Positions 1-8,533 of a DNA stretch of 64,000 nucleotides are shown piece after piece. The notes beneath the pieces were generated by a model. That model saw only the letters and a program-made list of their open reading frames with translations. It ran no database searches and was not told the origin of the DNA. Origin of the DNA: Azotimanducus chitobiosivorans (lineage in GTDB: Bacteria > Pseudomonadota > Gammaproteobacteria > Pseudomonadales > Azotimanducaceae); NCBI GenBank assembly GCA_965200235.1, contig OZ241339.1, positions 1,984,001-2,048,000 of the forward strand. Direction: 5' to 3'. Numbering within the stretch: position 1 is the stretch's first letter; every line of letters begins with the position of its first letter. Both the position numbers and the translations under genes were made by a program.

Positions 1-1
1 T

Positions 2-595
2 ATCGAGGCATTGATGGTTCTAGTGCCGGGGTTCGTCTCCGCTGGCGTGTACTTTGGATTGACATCGCATCCTAAGCCGAGCATGTTCGAGCGGATTGTC
101 CAAGCAATTGTGTTTACTGTAGTTGTTTGGGCAGTGGCCGCAGCACTTGGCCTCGAGGTTGATTTGGATCTTAGATCCGGCGAATTTGGGGCAGCGATCC
201 TCTTAGGAATTGCGATACTCGTTGGCTTTGTGGCTGCCGTGGTCGTTAACACGGACTATTTGCACAGGTTCCTTCGGTCGATTCGTGTCACCAAGGAAAA
301 CTCGCACCCGACCGAGTGGTATTCGTCATTTTATAGCCGAGTTGGCGATGAGTTTGTGGTGCTGCATCTCGTTGACGGACGCCGCCTATACGGATGGCCC
401 GCCGAGTGGCCGACGGACCCAGAGCGAGGGCACTTTAGAATTGAAGATGGAGAGTGGTTGCCGGAGGATGCGAATGCAAGTAACGAAGCGCACAGGGCGG
501 CCAAATTCATATTGGTTCGGGTGGATGATGTTTCGATGGTAGAATTTGTGACACCGCAGACGGAAGGAGAAAGCGATGGTAATGCAAGCAACTAG
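2..595 (+). CDS. DUF6338-like membrane protein, 5' end outside window
   Basis: The frame is open to the left window edge (I-E-A-L-M-V...), so the true start lies a few codons upstream; TTG at 11 and ATG at 14 are internal possibilities. About 197 residues are visible. Two or three hydrophobic segments fill the N-terminal half (roughly 1-20, 30-48 and 58-80), followed by a soluble domain with a 'GRRLYGWPAEWP' turn. This layout, with a glycine-tryptophan strand after the membrane part, fits the DUF6338 family as I remember it; function is unknown. A small proline-rich gene overlaps its 3' end, which suggests a translationally coupled pair. Confidence 0.6.
   Translation: MEALMVLVPGFVSAGVYFGLTSHPKPSMFERIVQAIVFTVVVWAVAAALGLEVDLDLRSGEFGAAILLGIAILVGFVAAVVVNTDYLHRFLRSIRVTKENSHPTEWYSSFYSRVGDEFVVLHLVDGRRLYGWPAEWPTDPERGHFRIEDGEWLPEDANASNEAHRAAKFILVRVDDVSMVEFVTPQTEGESDGNASN
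562..570 (+). promoter_or_regulatory. Strong ribosome binding site inside the DUF6338 gene
   Basis: The string GGAAGGAGA ends five bases before ATG 576. It lies within the preceding coding frame and is the main reason to believe the short downstream gene is translated. Confidence 0.6.
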
Positions 596-752
596 GCCTC
601 CAAGTCGTCAAGAATCGGAAGGTCTGCTAAAAGACGGGATGCCACCGGGAAGAATGCCAGCGGACAGGCCTCCGCCTCCTTCTCCACCTCCGCGGCCTTC
701 AACGAGCGAGCCGAACAAGCAATCACATCCGCCTAAAACCAATCGGCGGTGA
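576..752 (+). CDS. Small proline-rich protein (58 aa)
   Basis: This 58-residue frame starts inside the end of the DUF6338 gene (20-base overlap) behind a near-perfect SD sequence. The product is hydrophilic, basic and rich in proline, arginine and serine, with a central 'RPPPPSPPPRP' run and no hydrophobic segment. Low-complexity, Pro-rich small proteins beside DUF6338 genes are a context I recall, but this is from memory. It could be a cytoplasmic partner of the membrane protein. Short frames in GC-rich DNA can be accidental; the SD and overlap argue against that here. Confidence 0.5.
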   Translation: MVMQATRPPSRQESEGLLKDGMPPGRMPADRPPPPSPPPRPSTSEPNKQSHPPKTNRR

Positions 753-879
753 GCCGTCTCTGACTAGCCGGTGCTCCTGCCCACCTAAAGCGTGCGCTGT
801 CCTCGAGCAAGCCGCGCCTTCATTCACCGGAGCCCGCCTTATTTCCGCCCTCGAACCGTCCAAAAAAGTGGGGAACACG

Positions 880-1053
880 TCACCCTCTTCCAAGACTATT
901 GTCAGGACCCTCGCGGCTACATGCTTCATGGTAAATTTTTTCAGCTTTGTCTTTTTTTATTCCGAATTTGCTACAGAGTGCTTCGATAACAGCCAGCTTT
1001 AACCATCCTTTCCTAATGTGCTCACGTGCGAACGTTATTTGTCTTTCTTCCAT
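880..1053 (-). CDS. Hypothetical small protein (57 aa)
   Basis: The minus-strand frame begins ATG-GAA-GAA-AGA and reads as a compact helical, lysine-rich product containing 'REHIRKGWLKLAVIEAL' and 'GIKKDKAEKIYHEAC'. The frame stays open for about 30 codons upstream of this ATG without another ATG, so this may be the 3' part of a gene whose 5' end was lost. It is much more AT-rich than its neighbours. I do not recognise a family. The SD is weak (AGGA about 12 bases upstream). The adjacent stretches 753-879 and 1054-1338 show nothing else I can support. Confidence 0.35.
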   Translation of the reverse strand: MEERQITFAREHIRKGWLKLAVIEALCSKFGIKKDKAEKIYHEACSREGPDNSLGRG

Positions 1054-1338
1054 AGTGCTCGGATTTCCTGTTAAGTGTAAGTTGAGATCATTATACCACT
1101 GGGACTTGAGGTAGTCGGGGTTGTTTGGACAGCTTGAGGCTGAAAATCAAGATTATTCCAACGAATGAACGCCCTATGAAATAAACTTTACGCGAATCAT
1201 GGCGACGCAACAAGATCTGGTGTCCGATGATACTCAGATTCGACGGATTGCCCGTCGGATGAACCGGAAGAAGGTGTTGTCCGCATGTGAGGTTTGCACC
1301 CGCGCATGGACATCCCTCGATCTGCCAACATCCCCCAC

Positions 1339-2595
1339 CTACCCCCGCTCAACCCTAACCCGCCCATCAAGATCCAACTCCGCCAGCGCCTGACGAAGTT
1401 CATCCTCCAAAGACGCAGCTTGAGCTTCCGCCACATCAACACTACACTCCACCAAAACCGAAAGCCCCACCCCAGTGCGAAGCTTCGGAATGACCTTGGT
1501 TCCAAGCCGGTTCCACAACTCCGGCGGCACTGTTCCCGACAAGCGTATCCGCGTTCGGGTGTCACTTGCGGGCGCCCGAGGCGCCGGTTGCTCTTCAGTT
1601 TCAGACTCCGGCTCCCTCGAAACTTCCGAAGGCTCGTCGGACGGAGACGGTGGTACGCCACTATCCCGATCCCGAAGCGCCTCGCTCCGAGCCTTTGTGA
1701 GCAGAAACACACTCCGCTCAAACGCAACCTCCTCAACCCCAACCGGTTCCTCATACCAAATGCGCTCGTACCCGCCATTCTCTTCGGCATTGGAAGCAAG
1801 GCCGAACGAGCCCTCTTGGACAAAGAGCACGATCTTCCCGCGTAGCGCTGCATCAGGGTCAACAAGCCGAGTCAGCGCACCATTGAGAAAGCTCTAGCGC
1901 AAGCTGATGAGCGGCCATGCGCCCGTCTCCTTAAACGCGGGCGGCTAATGCCGATCAAGATAACTTGCACCGACTGTCTCGCTGAGCAGGGCTTCCGTTT
2001 TGAGAGCCGTCAAAACCCACCCGCAGAGCGTCTCATTCGAACTGCTGTGGCCCGCACCAAGATCGATAATCTTCAGCCCGGAATCAGCACTCCTGTCGGC
2101 GAGCGCCACAAATCGGTACCCCGCCCATACCTCGTCCTTCGCGGCGCTCTCGGCATCCTTGACTGTAGTGCGAAGTTCTTGCTTTTCGGCTTGATCGAAC
2201 TCCGTTCCGAGCAGCCCTTCCTTCAATTCGTGCTCGACCCGCCGCCAAGCAAGCCAATTCTCCATCCGATCACGAAGCTCCCGCCCAGGTTTCTTCGCGC
2301 ACCAAACCAGAGACGCGGGATACAGCCTCGGTGACGCGCCCCGCTCTTGCGTCCATTGAGCAACCGACTCCGCGATGGCGCCACCGGCCTGCCACTCCAG
2401 CGCTGGGTCAAGCACAACCAGCGTCAGCCGCGGGCTATCTTGGATCGACGCACCATCCTCTGGGAACAAAACAACTGGCAGGTCTGCGCCACGGGCAAAC
2501 TCCTGTTCAACCAGCTTGCGGATGACAGGCCGGATCTCGGTGTCCTCGTCGAGTGCAGCGCGCCTGTCACTGACAACCTTCTTGAGCGTTGCCGA
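1339..2595 (-). pseudogene. Decayed DUF499-type ATPase, C-terminal part only
   Basis: One continuous minus-strand frame shows the C-terminal third of a DUF499-like protein: 'VVLDPALEW', a lysine/arginine-rich helix with 'LAWRRVEHE', 'VWAGYRFVAL', 'LIDLGAGHSSS'-like turns, then a C-terminal domain with 'IRLSGTVPPELWNRLG'. The frame is broken by TAG at 1945-1947 and by TAG at 1891-1893. By context these replace W (in H-W-P-P-A-F) and Q (in S-L-R-Q-S-F), each explained by one base change. The N-terminal P-loop part is absent; the frame meets another TAG at 2596-2598, at the junction with a toxin-gene fragment. DUF499 proteins often sit near DNA methylases in defence loci. Not functional as it stands. 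Confidence 0.6.
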
Positions 2596-2656
2596 CTAAA
2601 ACCCCCGCTTCGGACAGTAGTTTCAAAGAGACGCAGACATCAAGCAGGAGCTTCAG
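2567..2656 (-). pseudogene. Truncated DUF5615-type toxin start
   Basis: Directly after the DUF433 gene a frame beginning at CTG (overlapping the antitoxin TGA as CTGA) encodes K-L-L-L-D-V-C-V-S, the usual N-terminal strand of DUF5615 PIN-like toxins, in which the aspartate is a catalytic residue. After about 15-20 residues the similarity ends, and the frame closes after 29 codons within DUF499 sequence. The fragment therefore looks like a toxin gene cut by a deletion that joined it to the DUF499 remnant. The start codon itself is also altered from the usual ATG. Confidence 0.5.
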
Positions 2657-2910
2657 GATGCCTTTCGGATGGGTATGCGTTCATAGACATTCTCTCCAGC
2701 CATCAAACGATAGGCGAGAACGAAACAAGCTTGCATATCCTCAATCTCCAGCAAGGGATTCTCGCTAAGAATGTTCTCAATAGTATCGCCCGCCGCCAGT
2801 TTTCCGAGCACATGCTCCACAGCAATTCGCATGTCGCGGATGATCGGCTTGCCGCCGAAGACATCGGGGCGAATAGTGATGCGTTCGAGTAGTTCGGCCT
2901 CTTGAGTCAT
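2653..2910 (-). CDS. DUF433 family antitoxin (85 aa)
   Basis: DUF433 proteins are small VapB-like antitoxins with a winged-helix-like fold, normally paired with a DUF5615 toxin. The hallmark 'GKPIIRDMRIAVEHVLGKL' followed by an acidic 'IENILSENPLLEIEDMQA' helix is present and the length is normal. ATG is preceded by GGGAGA at a good distance. Its toxin partner downstream is reduced to a fragment, so the antitoxin appears orphaned. It may persist as an autoregulator or simply await loss. Confidence 0.8.
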   Translation of the reverse strand: MTQEAELLERITIRPDVFGGKPIIRDMRIAVEHVLGKLAAGDTIENILSENPLLEIEDMQACFVLAYRLMAGENVYERIPIRKAS

Positions 2911-3042
2911 AGTTATCTCCCTTAGTTCATCTCATCAGGTCTTTACCTATGCACCGCGAGGCGTATTACGGCAAGCCACCTGAGGTGCTCCCCATTCTTT
3001 GGTCAGTGCGAGAGCGCACCGGAAGAACTCAGGGTCCATCTC

Positions 3043-3741
3043 CTACTCCGATAGCGCTGCCTGCCGAACCTGCTCTACGTGTGGGAGTGTCGCCTCGGCC
3101 TCCATACCCTGACGAAACTCCCTCGCGAAGCTCTCGGACTTGTAGACGCAGATATCCTCACCCGATGTCGGGTAATCGCGCTCCTCGTGCTCATCAAGGT
3201 TCATGAAAACGATCGCTCCGCGTACCGGCGTGCCCGGCGGTGCCCATCTTCGTACCGCCTTGATGTTCCTCGCCAGCCGGTCTCTTGTCTCGGCGAACTT
3301 ATCCTCCGACAGGTCCTTGTACTTAGCTTCCACCACGACAAGTCCCTCAGGCGTGGCGACCAAGTGGTCGATGTCGCCACGCTCCTTCTCCTCTAATAGC
3401 AAGTTGTGCGCAACTGCGTGGTTTGGTCGTGTGATCGCAAACTCGATGTGTTTTCCGATGATCGTTTCCGCAGCGAGACCCTTCTCCAAGTTCGATGTAC
3501 CGTAGTTTCCAAACCCGTACCTTACAACCAGAAACGAGAGGCCAGCGCTCACACCCAAAAAGATAAATACTCCGGCGGCGACGAATCCGGTAGAGGCCGG
3601 AACGGTTATCAGCGCGACCAGCAGCATAAGCACTCCTAAACCCAGCGAACCGATTATGACAAGAGCAAGGGACCTCTCAACAAGCGCCAGCCGCATCCAC
3701 GCGCCCGGCGTTCTCGGTGTTGGTTTTGCATATTGGTTCAT
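3043..3741 (-). CDS. NERD domain membrane-anchored protein
   Basis: Two adjacent hydrophobic segments (about residues 25-45 and 50-70) precede a NERD (nuclease-related) domain: 'NHAVAHNLLL...GDIDHLVATPEG' and 'VVVEAKYKD'. The D and E-x-K residues match the PD-(D/E)XK-like core, so nuclease activity is plausible but unproven. I chose ATG 3741 because AGGAAG lies eight bases upstream. The frame extends to ATG 3813, two bases after the res stop, which would add 24 residues without the look of a natural N-terminus. It lies directly downstream of the type III restriction genes on the same strand and may be cotranscribed with them. Confidence 0.75.
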   Translation of the reverse strand: MNQYAKPTPRTPGAWMRLALVERSLALVIIGSLGLGVLMLLVALITVPASTGFVAAGVFIFLGVSAGLSFLVVRYGFGNYGTSNLEKGLAAETIIGKHIEFAITRPNHAVAHNLLLEEKERGDIDHLVATPEGLVVVEAKYKDLSEDKFAETRDRLARNIKAVRRWAPPGTPVRGAIVFMNLDEHEERDYPTSGEDICVYKSESFAREFRQGMEAEATLPHVEQVRQAALSE

Positions 3742-3815
3742 AGCCGTCGCTTCCTGTGGGTTCTGCCGATCATAGTCGCTGCCAACGCGGCTGCTACTCG
3801 ACCTATACCCCATTC

Positions 3816-6446
3816 CTACCCACCCCGCAACCGCTCAAGTATCTGCGCCCGGGCATCCTTCCCGTCCTTCGATTTCTCCGCAATCAAGAACACCCCCTTC
3901 CCTCCACTCTTCCGCGCCCATATTTCTCCAATCACGCGCTTTTCTGAGGTGTCCGGTCCATCCGCCAGATGTGCGCCCTTGTACTCGACAACCAGCAAGC
4001 GTCCGTCTTTCATGCTGGCCAAGAAGTCCGGATAGAACCTTCCTGTCGCCGTTGGCAGCCAGAAAGATCGCTGATGTCGGGCAACGTTCCTGATCCAATG
4101 CTTCACACCGGGCAGGCTGTCGATAACTTGTGCGCATTGAAATTCCTCGCCATCTTTCGCGCCGTCGAAAGCAGGTACGCGCTCAGGGCCGAGAAAGTGC
4201 AGAGTCGGCTTCCAAGGCCCGCGATAGTGTCGCTCCCCCAGATACATGTCTGAATTGAACTCGAACGCATGGTCGAAAGACACTTCAACTTCCGCATCTG
4301 GCGCGATCAGGTATCGTTGATAAGCACGTTTCCTCTCCAATTGCCGAATGTCCGCGATCTTCTCTCGGACCTTGCGGGCCAATATGTACTTGCAGCGCAT
4401 CAGCGCGGAGATATGCAGTCCGCGCTTCAAGGTCAGATGGTGGACAAGGTCGCCAAGCCACCGAAGCATCTCGCTTTGACGAATGTCCGGTTCGCGCACT
4501 TGCTGATCGAGCCAGATCACCAGTGCTTCCGGCGACCATCCTTCCACATCCACATCAAGCGCCAATTGATTGCTTTCCCTGGCGAACTGATAGGTAATCC
4601 TGTTGCCGTTCAGATTGATCTCGAACTCTCGTGAAGTTTCGCGAATCGCAAATTCGTTCTCGGCCAGTTCCGCCGTGTGATCAAGGATCGACCAGTCATG
4701 GTGTTCCATGAGGGCATCCGTGTCTGCAATCCCGAGACTGCCCTGAATGGCTGATCTCAGGCGCGGCACCTTGAAGCTTTCGCCCAACTCGGCAGGCGAC
4801 AGTGTTCGGTGAAAGCCTTCAATCGCCGTATCCAAGCGTTTCCGCTCACTGTCTGCAACGGCATCCAAAACTGCTCGGCGAAGACCATCGTCAACTGCGC
4901 CTTCAAAAGAGATTTCCACCCTCTCTTCCTCGGTTTGCCGGACCGAAACCCCTTCAAGCTTCCTCAAATTCGATAGGACGGATGGCGACGCCTCAACGAC
5001 TTGCGTTAACAATGGTTTGGAACGTCCAGCCACTTCAAGCAGCGTATCTTCGAGATCAAGCTCCGGTTCCGCACTGGTTCTCTCAACAATGCTCTCCCGC
5101 GCTTCAAAGTCGTCGAAACCCATTTTCACGAGCTTGTCCACCAGCGTCTTCGCGGCTTCCCCAAAAGTTGGTTCGGATAGAAAGGCGTAGGCTCTGTTGA
5201 GCCGGTCGGACGCGCGTTGCTCGGCGTAAGGCATTCGCAGCACTCGACCAAGTAGCTGTTCGACATCCTTGGCATCGCGAATTCTTGCGACCGAGCAGAA
5301 GACATAGGCAAAGGAACAGTCCCAGCCCTCTTTGAGAGCTTCGACCGTAATGACATGTTCAATCGGGCAGGCTAGATCAAACAAGTCGATGCCGTCCAGT
5401 TCTCGTTGGTCTCCCGTGACGACCGCGATTCGTTCAGGGGGAATCCGTTCAGTTTCGATGAGATGTTCTTTCAGGACATCAATCGTGACTTCCAGGTTCT
5501 TGGGCTGTGCTTGAAAAAGAACGATTGGCCGGATGTGACTCTCATCGCTGGCGGCTTCCTTGGCGAGAGATTTCCGAGCGGCAACCGCCGCTCCGACGGC
5601 ATTCTGCCAAGTATCGTGCTCCGAAAGCATGACCGGAAGCTTGATCATCTCTTCCTTCTTCAACTCGCCCGCGGTAACGCTGTGGAGGATGTTGGATTTT
5701 CGACGAGGCGTGGCGGTGAACTCGATGATCGCACAGGGGCTCACCCGCGATTGCATTTCCCGAGTCAGGCCGGTGACGGCATTGTGGGCTTCGTCGACGA
5801 TCATCAAAGGCTGATGGATGTGCAGAAGGTTGGCGAACGAAAACTTCGGGCTTCCGTCGTCCAGTCGTTCAAGATTGTCAGGGAAACTTGAACGAGCGCT
5901 GAAGTGCGGCTCCAAGTCTTCATGATGGGCGTAGACCTTCCTGCCTTCGGTGTTTGTGACTCGCAGAGTCTGAATCGTTCCGACTACCAGACAGCAGTTG
6001 TTGCGGATGTCGTGTGGGCGGACGTGCTGAAAATCCCCAATATCAAACACTCGCACCCGACTGTCGAAATTCTCGTCAAGGGCTTTGCGATAAGAATGAC
6101 GAGGATTCTTCAATGCGTCGACGGTCTGCCGTCTGATGGTATTGGTTGGCACAAGCCAGAGAACCAACGGCCAGTCCTTCTCTACCCAAGCGTGACGTGC
6201 AACGTCGACCGCGCGTGCGGCGAGAAGTGTCTTCCCACCGCCGGTGGGTAGCCTGAGACAGGCATACGGAACTTGCGGCAGATCATTGAGTGGTTGGTAA
6301 GCGTCGGCGTAGTGACCTAGGCGCGAAGCCTGCTCCGGTTCTTGAACAACACTCTCATACGCCATCGCGGGGCCGACGATCCTGGATTCCTCCAAGAAGC
6401 GACGCAGGGTCGCCAAGGTCTCCAACTGATACTGTTTGAGTTTCAT
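3816..6446 (-). CDS. res: Type III restriction enzyme Res subunit
   Basis: This 876-residue protein has superfamily 2 helicase motifs: Walker A 'PTGGGKT' (67-73), DEAH (218-221), 'EFTATP' motif III and an arginine-containing 'QLLGRVLRMPY' motif VI. The C-terminus carries a PD-(D/E)XK-type nuclease signature, 'FYPDF' then 'LLVVEYKG'. In type III systems Res and Mod form one complex that cleaves after ATP-dependent communication between two inversely oriented sites. It starts three bases after the mod stop, so the two are clearly one operon. Length is slightly below the roughly 970 residues of EcoP15I Res. No frameshift or missing motif was seen. Confidence 0.88.
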   Translation of the reverse strand: MKLKQYQLETLATLRRFLEESRIVGPAMAYESVVQEPEQASRLGHYADAYQPLNDLPQVPYACLRLPTGGGKTLLAARAVDVARHAWVEKDWPLVLWLVPTNTIRRQTVDALKNPRHSYRKALDENFDSRVRVFDIGDFQHVRPHDIRNNCCLVVGTIQTLRVTNTEGRKVYAHHEDLEPHFSARSSFPDNLERLDDGSPKFSFANLLHIHQPLMIVDEAHNAVTGLTREMQSRVSPCAIIEFTATPRRKSNILHSVTAGELKKEEMIKLPVMLSEHDTWQNAVGAAVAARKSLAKEAASDESHIRPIVLFQAQPKNLEVTIDVLKEHLIETERIPPERIAVVTGDQRELDGIDLFDLACPIEHVITVEALKEGWDCSFAYVFCSVARIRDAKDVEQLLGRVLRMPYAEQRASDRLNRAYAFLSEPTFGEAAKTLVDKLVKMGFDDFEARESIVERTSAEPELDLEDTLLEVAGRSKPLLTQVVEASPSVLSNLRKLEGVSVRQTEEERVEISFEGAVDDGLRRAVLDAVADSERKRLDTAIEGFHRTLSPAELGESFKVPRLRSAIQGSLGIADTDALMEHHDWSILDHTAELAENEFAIRETSREFEINLNGNRITYQFARESNQLALDVDVEGWSPEALVIWLDQQVREPDIRQSEMLRWLGDLVHHLTLKRGLHISALMRCKYILARKVREKIADIRQLERKRAYQRYLIAPDAEVEVSFDHAFEFNSDMYLGERHYRGPWKPTLHFLGPERVPAFDGAKDGEEFQCAQVIDSLPGVKHWIRNVARHQRSFWLPTATGRFYPDFLASMKDGRLLVVEYKGAHLADGPDTSEKRVIGEIWARKSGGKGVFLIAEKSKDGKDARAQILERLRGG

Positions 6447-6449
6447 GGT

Positions 6450-7991
6450 TTAAGTTCTGGCTGGCAGATCGTAAGGCACCTGCTTGAAGGTGACGCCTTC
6501 GCGCTCCAATGTGGACTTTGTCAACCGAGAGCACTCTCCATAAATCGTTATTGGCCCTTTGAATTTGGCACAGGCATTTCGAATCGCCGATAGGGATTTG
6601 CCGGTCAACGCAGCGCCAGTCTCGCTTGCTCCATTGGATTGAGCGGTCTCGTCGAGCAAAGCAATGGCTCGTCCTTCGTGGATTCCAAGTACCGGCGTAG
6701 GTGTGGCCTGTTTCCAACATGCTCCGGTCTCAGAAAACCAAACGTGGGCAGCGAGAACTTCGTAAGAAACATCAGGGGATACTCTCCCATGACAGTCAAA
6801 AGCGTTTGGCCCGAGTCTGTAAAACCGGTATCCGCCGCCGCCTTGCCAGCCAGCGCTCCTTGAGATTCCTCCTTGCTCGCCTTCAATTACTTTGCGTAGG
6901 CGAGCGGCGCAATGTGTTTCGGCATGATCACCGAGCTCTATGCCGATATACCTGCGGCCCATCTTGTGCGCAACTGCGGCAGTCGTGCCAGAACCGAGGA
7001 AGGAATCAAAGACAATGTCTCCTGAATTCGTAGCAATGTGAATTATTCTCTCAATCAACGCTTCCGGCTTCGGTGTTGAGAAGGGTGTTTCTCCCTCGAA
7101 TAGCTTTACTATTTCGCTCTTGGCGGTTCCGGTTGTGCCGACATCCTTATAAGTCCAGAACGAAGAGGGGACAAGTCCTGACCGAACTTCCGACAGAAAT
7201 TTCTTAAGTCGAGGAGCGTTATTGCCGTTTTCACCAAACCAAATACGGTTATCTGCGCACATTTCGAGATACCGGTCTCTTGTGTAAAGCCAGCAACGTC
7301 CGGGTGGCGGGTCAACCTCTCTGCCCGAGGGTAGCGTAATGGAATAAAACTGCTCCTTGCGTCGGCCTTTTTCGGCCTTGGCATGAATTGGCAAGGACGA
7401 CCAATCTCCGCGAGGGTCCCTGTCGGGGTTCTTAAACCGGGATCTTTGCTCTTCTGAACTGGGCAGAGGATTCCTCTTTTCGCGCCAAACTTCACGATCT
7501 TTTGCATAGAGAAGAATAGAGTCGTGAACGTTTGAGACATCTGTTCGATTTTCTCTCGTGTGAGTTCGCAACCATGAGATATCCGCCACAAACGATTTTC
7601 GCCCAAACACTTCATCCATGATGACCTTGAGGTAATGAGATTCATGGCTATCAATCGATACCCAAATGGAACCATCTTCTCCCAGAAGGGCTCTGAGTAA
7701 TTCCAGCCGAGGCCACATCATCGAGAGCCACTGGCTGTGCTCCAAACTATCATCGTAGTGCTCGAAGGCCGATTTCGTGTTGTACGGCGGGTCAATGTAT
7801 ATGCACTTCACTTGACCAGCAAAGAATGGCAAAAGGGCTTTCAGCGCATCCAAATTGTCTCCTTGGATCAGCATGTTCCCGGTGTCTGGCTCTCCGGCGG
7901 ACAACTCCGGCACCTCTTCCAGTAATCTGAACGGAATTCTCTCCAGCGCGCGGAGGTCGCGGTCTCGCGTTAACCAATTAAGCGTCGGCAT
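6450..7991 (-). CDS. mod: Type III DNA methyltransferase Mod subunit
   Basis: An N6-adenine methyltransferase of the beta class: motif IV 'DPPYNT' (67-72) precedes the S-adenosylmethionine-binding motif I 'FDSFLGSGTT' (328-337), and the target-recognition region lies between them. Mod alone methylates one strand of the recognition site and gives Res its specificity. At 513 residues it is shorter than EcoP15I Mod (about 644), with a compact recognition domain. The C-terminal tail (about 370-513) resembles the variable C-terminus of Mod proteins. No simple-sequence repeat of the kind that makes mod genes phase-variable was seen. The SD is weak. Confidence 0.88.
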   Translation of the reverse strand: MPTLNWLTRDRDLRALERIPFRLLEEVPELSAGEPDTGNMLIQGDNLDALKALLPFFAGQVKCIYIDPPYNTKSAFEHYDDSLEHSQWLSMMWPRLELLRALLGEDGSIWVSIDSHESHYLKVIMDEVFGRKSFVADISWLRTHTRENRTDVSNVHDSILLYAKDREVWREKRNPLPSSEEQRSRFKNPDRDPRGDWSSLPIHAKAEKGRRKEQFYSITLPSGREVDPPPGRCWLYTRDRYLEMCADNRIWFGENGNNAPRLKKFLSEVRSGLVPSSFWTYKDVGTTGTAKSEIVKLFEGETPFSTPKPEALIERIIHIATNSGDIVFDSFLGSGTTAAVAHKMGRRYIGIELGDHAETHCAARLRKVIEGEQGGISRSAGWQGGGGYRFYRLGPNAFDCHGRVSPDVSYEVLAAHVWFSETGACWKQATPTPVLGIHEGRAIALLDETAQSNGASETGAALTGKSLSAIRNACAKFKGPITIYGECSRLTKSTLEREGVTFKQVPYDLPART

Positions 7992-8068
7992 AGGATGCGC
8001 TGAGAGTTTTCATGTAGTCGAATCGCTGTCGCTTTCTTCAGTGTAGGGCAGAGAACCGAGAAAAAGAA

Positions 8069-8221
8069 GTGCGCTTTGTGGCATCCGAAGGGCCAGTCTC
8101 ACATGGAATACACTACGTAGGCAGCCACAAAACCACTGTGAAAGACCGCAAGAAGGAGATCGGCAAAGGTCTTCTCAAGAAAATGCTCGCCGATCTCGAA
8201 ATCGAAGCTCATGAACTCTGA
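8069..8221 (+). pseudogene. N-terminally truncated HicA-like toxin remnant
   Basis: The frame ending at TGA 8219 encodes 'YVGSHKTTVKDRKKEIGKG' and then 'LLKKMLADLEI', which fits the G-S-H strand and the 'G-tl-r-IL' helix of HicA (YcfA) mRNA interferases. The N-terminal helix and strand are missing. The frame opens only at a TAG (8015-8017), the sequence before GTG 8069 does not look like HicA, and there is no SD. It lies directly before a HicB-like gene and overlaps the alternative HicB start at 8211. Assignment rests on short similarity, so it is tentative. Confidence 0.4.
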
Positions 8222-8234
8222 AGGAAAAGCTGTC

Positions 8235-8462
8235 ATGTCAGATTCCCTCGTATATCCCGCCCGAATCGAGCGCGACGAAGACGGCCGATACGTCGTCACG
8301 TTTTCTGATTTCGGGTGGGGTGCCACAGATGGAGCGTGCCTTGAAGAGGCACTCGCCGAGGCTCAGGATCTACTCAGGGAACTTATAGCCGCGACTATTC
8401 GGGAAGGCCGAGACTTGCCCAAGCCATCGAAAATGCGTGCATCGCCACGTCCTATCATTTAG
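8235..8462 (+). CDS. HicB-like antitoxin (75 aa)
   Basis: The product has the HicB ferredoxin/RNase-H-like fold pattern: 'YPARIERDEDGRYVVTFSDF' followed by 'LEEALAEAQDLLRELI' and 'EGRDLPKPS'. I chose ATG 8235, which has AAGGA at normal distance; ATG 8211 in the same frame would add eight residues overlapping the hicA remnant. The protein stops soon after 'KPSK', so a C-terminal DNA-binding part, common in longer HicB proteins, is absent. With the toxin truncated, it is probably an orphan. Confidence 0.65.
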   Translation: MSDSLVYPARIERDEDGRYVVTFSDFGWGATDGACLEEALAEAQDLLRELIAATIREGRDLPKPSKMRASPRPII

Positions 8463-8533
8463 TTAGAGACTTCGACACTTGAAAGTTCGCTTAGACTGTA
8501 GATGCATCACTACACATCATGTAGCTGCCAATC

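Noticed and set aside
1339..2595. Recoding of TAG as an amino acid
   Set aside because: Many clearly complete genes here end in TAG (for example the frame ending at 595, katG and ponA-region neighbours with other stops), and the two ambers replace different residues (W and Q), so point mutations are the simpler reading.
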